DNA of 64,000 nt from Alnus glutinosa. Lineage: Eukaryota; Streptophyta; Magnoliopsida; Fagales; Betulaceae. The translations under genes were made by a program, and so were the position numbers. The first letter of the stretch is position 1. Each line of letters begins with the position of its first letter. The notes below the pieces were generated by a model. That model did not search any database, was not told the DNA's origin, and was given only the letters and a program-made list of their open reading frames with translations. The stretch spans positions 27,581,544 through 27,645,543 of the forward strand of contig NC_084887.1 in assembly GCF_958979055.1 (NCBI RefSeq), written 5' to 3'. This document shows, piece by piece, positions 35,640-45,375 of this stretch.

Positions 35640-36140
35640 ATCAATTCTATTAGATTACCAAAAGTAAAATGAAACAAGAATAGAACATTTACCCCAAATA
35701 CAAAGATCTTCACCAAAAACTAGATACCCCTCTGAAAATTCCTTTATTCTCTAAAAGCTCGATCAAACCCTAAGATTCAAAGCAATCTCCTAATCAAAAA
35801 CCAGAACGAAACTACTAAAATCGAAGTCTGATAAGGCACACAAATGAAACAAAAAATCAAAGAGAAAACAAATAAAAATAAAAAATAAAAAAAACCACGT
35901 TCTCACCAATTGATAAATCAAAAAGCAGCCAAACAAACCCTAATTTCGATGCCTTAAAACGAGAACAAACCCTAGAATTCTAAGGTGATTGTGCCACATA
36001 AACAAGGGTAAGAACATAGTTCACTGCCTAAGACACATGGCGTGCTCGTAAGCGGTAAGGCGCTCCTCCTCTAGCCCTATATTACGACCCCACGCCATGG
36101 TCCCAAGCCTCTTGAAACTTCTAAAATGCTTTCTGTAAAA
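35640..36140 (-). pseudogene. Relic of the SAMDC leader and promoter
   Basis: 35640-35984 is a diverged direct copy of the SAMDC 5' leader (41195-41530), including the aaaccctaa-rich and gatcttcaccaaaaactag segments. 35985-36140 matches 41540-41690 but in inverted orientation, so the TATA region (ctatattacgacccc at 36078-36092) now points the other way and is altered (CTATATTAC versus CTATATAAC). No open frame is attached. Confidence 0.82.
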
Positions 36141-36844
36141 TTTCTATGTTTTATTTATTATTAAAATTTTATTTAATAATTTTAAATTATGTGTTGACAT
36201 ATTTATCATGTGACTATATATATATATTTATATACACATATATAAAATTTCATTTAGAAAAAAAAATTAAATCAGTTTTATTTCACTTGAAATCTAATTA
36301 TGTTGTTTATGAGAGACTATCTCAACTACTAGATTTTGATTTGAGATTGATCATTATTAGATTTTGATCCAATAATTATTTTAAAAATCACATTAACTTT
36401 AAAAATAAAAAAATTGTCCCTACCATTACTAAGGCTACGATACCACCCCTACCGAGTAATGGCATATCACATCTATTCATCCAGACGAATAGCAAATTCC
36501 CTTAGAATGTGTAGATACAGTTTTTTCTAAAGAAAATTTCTTTTCTTTTCTTTATTTTTCTTTATTTTTCTTTTTTTAAGATAGATGAATAAATTGGATG
36601 TAGCATGCAACGTGCTTCATTCCTGGCAAAAATTATTGTACGTTATTCTGGCATATATGGTATATGCCAGTAATTGCATCTTTTCAGACACTGCATTAGT
36701 GGAAATTAAAATTACCACTAATCAAATGTCAGGAACATGTTTTCTGGCATTTATTAATACATTCTAAGCATTTAAAAAATGCCAGGAATGGGCCTTTTTT
36801 TTTTTTTTTTTTTGTAATGATAAGATGGGATTTGTGGGTAGGAT
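36141..36844. other. SAMDC upstream DNA, duplicated copy, up to the unit junction
   Basis: 36141-36420 matches 41900-42150. 36580-36790 contains a possible small element with cattcctggca ends in inverted order (36620-36630 and 36780-36791). At 36819-36844 sequence matching 43358-43396 stops, and RRP7 intron sequence begins at ctagggacaaagatctg. Confidence 0.6.
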
Positions 36845-37355
36845 CTAGGGACAAAGATCTGTTGTTTGAAACAGCCGTATACATCTCCAAACTGCATATT
36901 GTGTTTCACTTGTCTTTGTGTCCTTGCAACATAGCTTGTCTCTATGCTGTTCTCTAGGATATACCAAGTATATGAATGTATGCACACTACATTCATATAC
37001 TGTATACGGACCAAGTACAAGCATGCCTTCTGAATACATAATTATTGGCACAACATGGTTTCTGATATGAATATGAGCTGTATATCAATATATTCGTCCT
37101 GTATCCTGGCCTAGTGGTAATGGCTGTCAGTATCATGTAGCAGATTCCTTGACTACTTGGTCCTTTCATACATGTATATGAATGTAGTGTGCATACAATC
37201 TAGTGTGTGAAAGATAGGTGCATTAAACAAAGGGTTTTATCCCTGGCAAAATAACTTGGTCCCCCTTTCATGGATGGTTCTTGGATAAGTCAGGACATAT
37301 TTCTCCTTATTGTTGGGATGGTGCAGATACTAATGCATGGCATTATTCCTTGCAG

Positions 37356-37441
37356 AGGTGATGATGTTGCAAAGCAAGTTTGAGCAGGATAAAAAGCGGA
37401 TGCTGCAACAGCGAGCTGCTAGGAAGTTTCGACCGTACTGA
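37356..37441 (+). pseudogene. Orphan copy of RRP7 last exon
   Basis: Repeats RRP7 exon 9 (29990-30075) with no difference that I can find, including the acceptor tgcag and the end RKFRPY plus stop. No upstream RRP7 exons lie between here and the TMEM230-like gene, so it cannot make RRP7 alone. It is the left edge of the right duplication unit. Its identity suggests a recent duplication or gene conversion. Confidence 0.92.
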
Positions 37442-38576
37442 ACACTGCACGGTAAAAACTAGAAAGAGAGGCCAGGAGCTGAAGCATCAAAGTTTAACAT
37501 TCGCCTAAGAAAGTAAGAAACAAGTGCATACCATTTCATGGTTGTGCTTACGGTCAAAATGGTGGCCGCGCTGGCCTTCCCAGGAAAGTTAAATCAGTTT
37601 TCACATCATTGACACCATGGACTGGCAATTATTCTACTTTTGGAGAAACATCCCCCTTCCCCTTCCCCTTCCAAGCATCTTCCTTTATATTATTAAGGCG
37701 GCATCACCATCCGAGAGTTTCTAAACTGCTTTTAAATGTGTTTATACATTTATAAAAAAAAAAAAAATGTGTTTATACTGTTTTTCTTAGGTATGGCCGA
37801 CATCCCTTCTTTTTCCGTAACTCAACTGTCTCCTCAAATTCATTTGCTTTCTTTCAAAATATGCTTTGTCGACCTTTCGGCTCTTATGCCTCGGTCCAGT
37901 TTGGCAGCTTCACGTTTTTTGCTCATTTCAAATGCTATTTCCATGATACAAAAGCATAACCTATCCTAAGCCGATGTACTCGGTAGCCCTGAGTCCCTCT
38001 AAAAAAAAAGGAGCTGTCTGAAATAATATAATTATTAATAAAAAAAAAATTGAAAAAATGAAAATATTCTTTAAAATGTCTCTTGCTTTTAGTAGAGATG
38101 GAAAACACCCCAAAAAGAAAAAAGAAAAAAGAAAATATATATATATATATATATATAAATAGAGGAAATCTATAATAAATACCAAGTAGCAAGTACTAAT
38201 CTGTTTTGTATACCATAGACGGTCCACATAATACATGTTACTAGAGAGCAAAATCAACATCAATGAACCTTGTAACCCCACGGCAGGCTCAAAATGGTCG
38301 AATCCAAAAATTAAAAATAAAACATCCAGAGAGGATCATGATAAAAATAGATATTATAATATAAAATGACATGTATCTGATCATTAGAATGCCGTTTTGA
38401 ACACTTCTCCGGATCTGGGAATTAACATCAATTAACAATCTCAAGACAAACAATGCAGGAAAGCATAAACATACTTCATTGCCCCACTCGGACAACATAA
38501 CCCCAACTTTTTTATTCAGGCGAAACAAACAAGTAAAATAGAACGAATTCAACTACAAAAACAGTAAAATAGAAGA

Positions 38577-39668
38577 CTAATTCTTTTCTTCAACTTCATC
38601 ATCCTTCTCGTCCTCGCTCCAAGAGCAGCACTTCAGAATAGATCTGGGAGATGCACAGCTTTCGGCCCTGACAAAGCTGTGATAGATGATAGACCCATCT
38701 AGCCCAAGCCCTTCATATCCCGTCTCCCCGCAATTGTAGCCCTTCAAGTACAGAGGGAACTTGGTTCGAAGTTCCTTTTCCGCAATGTCAGTATGCATAG
38801 CTACAGAGAACTCAGTAGGTTGGAAGCAAGCCAAAACCCTCTCAACTAGCTGCGTCAAATTCACATCTTCAAAGTCATAGCCAGCAGCTTCAAAACTTGA
38901 ATAACTGAACCCATCTTCTGGTGTAACATGGATGGTAGAAATTGCAGCACCTTCAATAGCATTCATGGAGTACCCACAAGGATCAAACTCGAAGTCACAT
39001 ATCTCAGATTGAGGAAGAATCTTTCTAATACCAGAATCTTCAGTCATCAGGGCTGCTGAACTTCCATTAGTTTTATAGAAAACTGATGCCCTCTTTCTGT
39101 CCAAACCGGTCATGCACATTTCTAGAGTGTAAACAGGGCTCGACTGACTCACTGATTTGGCAGAAGCAGAGTAAACATGCCATCTTTTAGATTTGTCCGG
39201 GCCACCCATCACAAATGCCTTGCCGGCCAGACCACGCTTGCCAAAATAGCCATTAAGGACGGCTACTTCCTCTGAGAAGCTCCGATGTGGAAATGACTGC
39301 GCCCCAGGAAAAATAAAGCTTCCCCTAGTGTATCTCACAGATCTCACTGCAAGGGACAGGGCATCAGCCAATTTAAGGATTGCTGGGATGGAGAGAAGCA
39401 ATTTTGTAGTCCCACAAGTTTTAATGATAACTTTGTAAGGATACACGAAAAGGCTAGATTCAGAAAGGACATAAGAGTCCACGTAATCATTCGACAATGA
39501 AGAAACAATGGTGCACTCAGCTGGTTCGAGGATCTCATCCAATTGAGATTTAGACAATGACCGGAGGCCCATGCCCCCAGGGTCAGAAAAGATGCCAGGT
39601 TCAAAGAATGATACCTCAAGCCTTTTTTCATACCCTTCAAATCCTATGGCAGAGACCGGCAAGGCCAT
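38577..39668 (-). CDS. S-adenosylmethionine decarboxylase proenzyme
   Basis: Intron-free 363-aa coding region of plant SAMDC. The enzyme decarboxylates S-adenosylmethionine to supply aminopropyl groups for spermidine and spermine, in the cytosol. The proenzyme cuts itself between Glu70 and Ser71 in [14 protein letters not shown], and Ser71 becomes the pyruvoyl cofactor. Cys85 (KTCGTT) and His247 (STIHVTPED) are the family's catalytic/processing residues, and [11 protein letters not shown] precedes the latter. The [16 protein letters not shown] stretch is the PEST-like turnover signal. Length and both ends are normal. Translation is controlled by the tiny and small upstream ORFs at 40059-39803. 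A partial broken copy lies at 30953-31045 and 35640-36140. The 3' untranslated region runs to about 38280. Confidence 0.97.
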   Translation of the reverse strand: MALPVSAIGFEGYEKRLEVSFFEPGIFSDPGGMGLRSLSKSQLDEILEPAECTIVSSLSNDYVDSYVLSESSLFVYPYKVIIKTCGTTKLLLSIPAILKLADALSLAVRSVRYTRGSFIFPGAQSFPHRSFSEEVAVLNGYFGKRGLAGKAFVMGGPDKSKRWHVYSASAKSVSQSSPVYTLEMCMTGLDRKRASVFYKTNGSSAALMTEDSGIRKILPQSEICDFEFDPCGYSMNAIEGAAISTIHVTPEDGFSYSSFEAAGYDFEDVNLTQLVERVLACFQPTEFSVAMHTDIAEKELRTKFPLYLKGYNCGETGYEGLGLDGSIIYHSFVRAESCASPRSILKCCSWSEDEKDDEVEEKN

Positions 39669-39802
39669 CTTGACTAGAGGGAAACGAGCGAAGTTGTAAT
39701 GAAGAGAGGACGAGAGAACAAGTGAAGTAGAAAAGAAAACAAACTACAGGTAATTTTAAAGTAAGAAAATCCTAAGGGGGGTTATGCCAAATTTGGGACA
39801 AG

Positions 39803-40051
39803 TCAGGATGGCTTCCGCGCACACTGCACATAGAGAACACAAGATAAAGTAAGATCAGCAAATAATTCATGTGCAAAAAACCAAGAATCATTAACATCAA
39901 GTAACATGAAACTTACGTTGGAGTAAGCAGCAGATCTGAACTTCTTGATTCCACCGGCAGGACGAATGTCTTCAATGCTGTAACCAAGGGGAGCTTCGTA
40001 TAACAAGGACTTACTACTACTAGACTTCTTTTTGCCACCTTTGGACTCCAT
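39803..40051 (-). CDS. SAMDC small upstream ORF (conserved peptide uORF)
   Basis: Encodes a 51-aa peptide in two exons, 40051-39917 and 39823-39803, split by a GT-AG intron of 93 bp. It starts MESKGGKKKSSSSKSLLYEA, contains PLGYSIEDIRPAGGIKKFRS and ends AAYSNCARKPS. This is the conserved plant SAMDC uORF peptide (CPuORF9/10 in Arabidopsis). When polyamines are high, its translation stalls ribosomes and represses the main ORF. Without removal of the intron the frame continues to the same stop codon but encodes a different C-terminus, so splicing is needed to make the stalling peptide. Confidence 0.95.
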   Translation of the reverse strand: MESKGGKKKSSSSKSLLYEAPLGYSIEDIRPAGGIKKFRSAAYSNVSFMLLDVNDSWFFAHELFADLTLSCVLYVQCARKPS

Positions 40052-40059
40052 CAGTTCAT
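40051..40059 (-). promoter_or_regulatory. SAMDC tiny upstream ORF
   Basis: ATGAACTGA (Met-Asn-stop). Its stop overlaps the small uORF start by one base (TGATG, shared base 40051). This tiny/small overlap is the conserved plant SAMDC arrangement: at low polyamine levels ribosomes translate the tiny ORF and thereby bypass the small one, allowing main-ORF synthesis. Confidence 0.93.
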
Positions 40060-40069
40060 TCAGTCTCAC

Positions 40070-41439
40070 CTGAAAACCCACAGAAACAGATATTAGCAGC
40101 AGCCATATTGGCACAAAGAAGTCTGAACTAGTCCAGGACTAAAAATTAACAGGACACACCGATAAAGTGATACCCATCACCAAGTCAAGGAGAAATAACA
40201 ACAATCCATACAAATTGGGGAGAAAATTGAAGATATAAGTGACTGCAAAAGTAATACCACATAACCAACCACGGCAAAACAACAAAACCATCAGCCAAAA
40301 AAAAATTCATATAAAGACACCCAAGACATTTGGCATGATTATTCAAGCTATAATACAAATTTCCTATACTAAAACAAGATTAACAACATACTGTATCAGT
40401 AAACAACACAGACAAATGCAATGGAAACATACAGTATCTAAGATGCGCAAAACTTCCATCCCAACATCACCCCCCAAAAAAAAAGAGGAAAAATGAACAG
40501 AATTAGAAGACAATCAAATTATAAAGACTGCATAAATGTTCTCAATACTAATATTAGAAAGTGGTGCTTCGAAACAGAAAAGGAAATCAAATAAAATCAC
40601 TTCATTCTATTTACTTAAAAACTATTTGCAGGTCAAATTGCCGGAACAATTTTCTAAAAATATACATTCATTTCGGCCAGAGGATAAGTATTTCATTTGC
40701 TTAACAAATTCTAGAGGAAGTCATGCTTTTTTCCCAAAAACTCGCATCAAGGGGCACAAATAAACCAGATTCAGAATACCTGGAAATAAATTTTTGCCCA
40801 CAAAAAAGATTAGAAAATGGGTGACAATTAACGAAATGCATAAAACACGTCCCAACAAGACTAACTGTTTCTAATTCTAACAAGCTCAAAGTTTTATTTA
40901 TTCTTGTACTTTGTAATCAAAAGAAGAACGCACAATCTCAATTCTCATCTGTGACAACTAAATCACATACCATAAGACTCATATTCGTCTACAAGGTTAC
41001 CAAAATAGAGGGGAAAAAGAAAGAAATTTCTTCCCACAAAAAAAAAAGACTAGAACCACAAAAGAAATAGGTAAAAACGTTATGAACAATTCGCACAGAA
41101 CAGATATCAACAAGTAAACATTTTAACTCTAAACAGGTAAAGTTTTATTCTTTCACCGAACCCCTAAAACAATCAATCACATACACAACATACATATATT
41201 CGTCTATTAGATTACCGAAAATAAAACGAAACAAGAATAGAACACTTACCACAAACACAAAGATCTTCACCAAAAACTAGTTACCCCTGCGAAAACTCCC
41301 TTCTTCTTTAAAACCTCGATCAAACCCTAAGATTCAAAGCAATCCCCCAATCAAAAACCACAACGAAACCACTAAAATCGAGGTCAGATAAGGCACAGTA
41401 ATGAATAAAAAAAAAAGAGAAAAAAATCCAAGTTCTCAC
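40070..41439 (-). other. Intron in the SAMDC 5' leader
   Basis: Donor TCG|GTGAGA at 41440/41439 and acceptor TTTCAG|GTGAGACTG at 40070/40069 bound a 1.37-kb leader intron. Exon 1 (about 41575-41440) holds no start codon context I would use. The intron is AT-rich with no gene. SAMDC leader introns are known in the family. Confidence 0.75.
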
Positions 41440-41597
41440 CGATTGATAAATCAGAAAGGAACCAAACAAACCCTAATTTCGGCCCCTTAGAACAAGAACA
41501 AACCCTAGAGTTCTGAGGTGAAAGGTAGACCGCAGAATTTTTTACGGAAAGCGTTAGAGGAGCTTCGTGAGACTTGTGTGACCGTGGCGTGGGGTCG

Positions 41598-41641
41598 TTA
41601 TATAGAGCTAGAGGACGAGCGCCTTACGAGCACGCCACGTG
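41598..41641 (-). promoter_or_regulatory. SAMDC core promoter
   Basis: Minus-strand TATATAA at 41604-41598, about 30 bp before the expected leader start. A CACGTG G-box lies at 41636-41641. The relic in the left unit has lost both (TATATTAC and CACATG). Confidence 0.75.
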
Positions 41642-41644
41642 TCT

Positions 41645-44525
41645 TAGAAAAGTGAATTACGTTCTTACCCTTGTTTGCGTGGCACAGCTGGTTTAGGATT
41701 ACCTCGAATATTTGGTGCCGTTGATAAATTTCGAAATGACGACAGTGCCCTTCCTTGTTTTAGTGCTCAACGTCGGACTCGGGGCGGAGGCGTGAATTTT
41801 AAGCGGTTCGCTTAATTAGCATCCGAAAAGGCAGGATCTTCAACGACAAGGATTTCAATTTTCAAGCATTTAATTATATAGAAATTGTTGGGCATATTCC
41901 GTGAAATTGCTATGTTTTATTTATTATTAAGATTTTATTTAACTCTACGCTATTTAAACATCTTAAATTATGTGTTGACATATTTATTATGTGACTATAT
42001 ATATATATATATAAAAAAAAAATCGTTTTTATTTCATTTGAAATTTAACTATGTTTTTCATGAGACACATGCTCGACTACTAGATTTTGATTTGGGATCG
42101 ATGATTATTAAATTATGATATAATGATAATTTTAAAAGTTACATCAACTTAAATTTCTTTAGAAAAATTCTATTTTTTATTGTTTTTAGGTAGATGAATG
42201 AATGGGATGTTGCATTACTCTAGAAAACAAATCCTCTCCAGGGAATTTGACGCAGGAACAGAATAGCGATTATTCTGCAAGCTAATCAATAAGTAATTTG
42301 CAAGGAAGAAAGCAAAAAATTCACCCCAAAAACAGAGACAAACTCTGAATTCGATAAAATTATCAATAATCAACAACTATCGGAAAACGCCCACAAGCCG
42401 GGCTAATATAGTTGAAAAATTTACCAAAAATAACAAAATCCCGAAAAGCCTAATAAATCTCATAAGACTTGAAATAAATACAAATAAGCATATTATGGAA
42501 ATACTTGGTGCCAAAGAATTACCATATTAGAGAAAATATAATAACTATAATATTACTTGACGACAACGTAAATATAAATATGAAAATTCTTTAAAAGATA
42601 AATCAAGAGATTTGTCGATAGTCTCTTCTTTCGTTCTTGATCTTTCTCTTGATGGATGTTGACAACTCTGTAGAAAATATCTTCTAAATCACAATTACCA
42701 AATGTCTCTTCTTTCCTTCTTGAGTAGTTGACCATTTCCTTTTTTGCATAAGCTAAATGAATCTCATCGCCACATCATAGACCAATTAATTCTATAATTG
42801 TATCTGATTTCCTCCTGCATCAGAATTGGAAAATATCAAGTCCTTTATAATGTATGAGCATTTTTGTATTTATTTTTTTTGACAAAAATATCCCTGCATT
42901 ATAAGGACCGGATATTCTCCCGTTCCATTGAACCGGAGAGAATCCTAATACATTACTCCACGCATACCACATACACCAACTATTGTTTGAAAGGAACCAG
43001 ATGAAAATAAATGGAATCAAGTCTTATCAAACAAGAAAGAACCAAATCATCTCACAATCCATCGTAATGACTTTCCTTTTTATGTCTGTCTTATCCAAAC
43101 GTTGTAATCTTTAGTCTATATATGGACATGTATATGTAAAATGTTTAGTGTTGGAAATTATTGAATAAAATACCTTATTATTCATCGCCATCTTAATCAT
43201 TTACTGTAACCAAAAAAATAAATAAATCCCTCAAAATTTATCTTCTTTTAAAAAGAATTTATTTTTTAATTTTATTTTATAAAGCTAAAATAACTATATA
43301 TCAAAGCCCTACACGTGAATTGGCAAGAGTCTCAGAAGATTGGGTGGGTACGGTTGAGGATAAGATGGGATTTGGGATTTGGGTGTGGGTAGGATTATGA
43401 CATGGATTGACTGATTGACAGGTGTGTGTGAGCTGGAATTTTTTTAATTTTTATTATTCTTTTTCTGTTCCTTTGCACGCTAATCCCGCCTTGGCTTGCG
43501 TTCCATGGCTGCCTGCTTCACACACACACCATCGCCCAGAAGTGACCCCATTTATGCTCTCCTTATCATTGCTAGGTCGACCAAGCCTTATTCGCTTTCC
43601 GGTTCGACTTGAGTAATACTATTTAATAGATTGTTATAAAAATTTTATATAATTAAAAAAAAGTGTAAATAAAAATTAATTTTTAAATTAATAAAGATTT
43701 GTAAAAGCAAAAAAAAAAAAAAAAAAAAATTATGTCATCAATTACAGACTGTCACGTCAAATTGATTTTACTATGATTTATTTCAAATTGATTTGATAAT
43801 CTATAAATGGTAAAATAATTAAGAAAGTACGATTGACAAGTCATATTTTTTGCTTAATTATTTCATTAATTACAGACTGTCACGTCAGTTTATAAGAAAC
43901 GACACGCCCACGCATTTGTTGTGATTAAATTTGTTTAGAGAATCATGAATGAATGGAACCAAGTGCCTACCAGTACCAGTACCAGTACGAGTACCAGCCA
44001 CAAAGCATGAAAGCATGAAAGCATGGTAGAAAGGAAGACGATATTAATGGGACTCAAAATATAGGAAGTAACCAAGAAGCAACGTGCGAAAAAAGACAAC
44101 AAATTATTCGATGTAGTCAGTTTGAGTGGGAATAATGGCATCCTATGCGCGTTTGGTCGGGCATGTTTTAGGGACTCAGCCCAACCCCTTTTACCAAAGC
44201 CAAGTTAAAGGTTGCCTCTTTGGATGCATCGACAACGTGAATAACCATCCAAATTGATTCTTAAAGGTAGGCTTCTTCTAGGACTCTTTGACCCTTTAGA
44301 GAGCCTCTAGAAAGTAGAAATTACATTTTTCTTTCTTTCTTTCTTTCTTTAAACGTGTTTATTAAGTGTCATTTTATCGCATTTTTTTTTTAAAAAAAAA
44401 TCATATGAAGATGATAAAGAGAAGAAAATAAAACCAAACATTTATCTTTTCTATTTTAGCTACGTACTCTTTTTCAAACACTTACATCCGCCTAGCATTT
44501 TACCTATTCATTTTCACTATTTTAT

Positions 44526-44556
<31 letters not shown>

Positions 44557-44711
44557 TATCTATTTTCAGAGCAGTGATAAAATGGGACAAAAATTGTCAT
44601 AAAAGTTTAGGGTTACGTTTGGTAGACTAGGGTTCACGAATAGAATAAACATTCATAGGAAAAACCCATTCCACACGAATAGTTATTCTCTATCTTGAGG
44701 AATAGTCATTC

Positions 44712-44764
<53 letters not shown>

Positions 44765-45375
44765 ATTATTATTTTTTTGAGAAAATAGCTATCATTGGAG
44801 GAATAAAATAGCCCTAATTTTTTTTCCCCTAAAAGACATTTTGTTTTATTTTTTCCTGTGCAAAAAATAGCATAGGGAAATCCCAACCACAAAAAAGCCC
44901 TCCACTGGTAAATGCTGTCTTAAAATGACCACCACTATCATATAATAAACCATGAAAAGCTGGAAAAAAGAATAACAACATAGAGATTTTCTCACTTTTT
45001 TTCTATTTAACCTCTAAAATAATCTCCAAGAGTTCCAACTTTATCAGAACATTGTAGATATCACCAGCCCCACCACCCAGTTTTTCAAAGGCAAGATTTT
45101 GGATATCAGAGACAGATAGGATCCATCAGCCATCCAAATATCAGAAGATGAGAGCTTCAATTTTGCTTGTGAAAGATTTCACATGTAAATTAAACTGTGG
45201 TTTCATAGATAGTTTAAGCAACGACTGGAGCAAGCAGAGTTATGAACAGTCGCATGATAACACTGTCTGTCTGATATATACACGTGTTTCCTCATACAAT
45301 TACACCACTAAAACAAAGAACAAAAGAACAGGAATTTAAGGCTTAGCTCCTCTTGGATGAGAGAACCTTTCATTG
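41645..45375. other. Intergenic, SAMDC upstream to TBC 3' end
   Basis: 41645-43396 is part of the right duplication unit. Further on are AT-rich DNA, an A26 run (43710), a small acc-agt repeat (43972-43998, accagtaccagtaccag), a TTTC repeat (44330-44350) and a TA microsatellite (44718-44761). 44960-45375 probably includes the TBC gene 3' untranslated region. No gene seen. Confidence 0.55.
42809..42948. mobile_element. Inverted-repeat element with 'gaaccggagagaatcc' end
   Basis: Left arm gatttcctcctgcatcagaattggaaaatatcaagtccttta pairs loosely with the right arm (reverse complement gattctctccggttcaatggaacggg...). Related to the element at 7975-8137. Confidence 0.45.

Larger units (their letters stand above)
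29366..36844. repeat. Tandem duplication, left unit (RRP7 end / SAMDC relic)
   Basis: Matches parts of the right unit 36845-43396. Matching segments: 29366-30560 with 36845-37960 (RRP7 intron 8, exon 9, 3' region); 30930-31045 with SAMDC (38247-38268 and 38912-39004); 35640-35984 with 41195-41530 (SAMDC leader); 35985-36140 with 41540-41690 in inverted order (SAMDC promoter); 36140-36420 with 41900-42150; 36819-36844 with 43358-43396. The left unit has lost most of SAMDC and contains the TMEM230-like gene. Confidence 0.85.
36845..43396. repeat. Tandem duplication, right unit (RRP7 scrap + SAMDC)
   Basis: Begins inside RRP7 intron 8 sequence and runs through orphan exon 9, the RRP7 3' flank, the whole SAMDC gene and its upstream DNA. 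Relative to the left unit it lacks about 130 bp of intron 8 near 36975, where a short palindrome (tatatgaatgta / tacattcatata) sits. Confidence 0.85.

Noticed and set aside
38289-38552. 87-codon minus-strand frame downstream of SAMDC
   Set aside because: Lies in the SAMDC 3' untranslated region and shows no protein-like features.
44710-44892. 60-codon minus-strand frame ending in Tyr-Ile repeats
   Set aside because: Read from a TA microsatellite; not coding.
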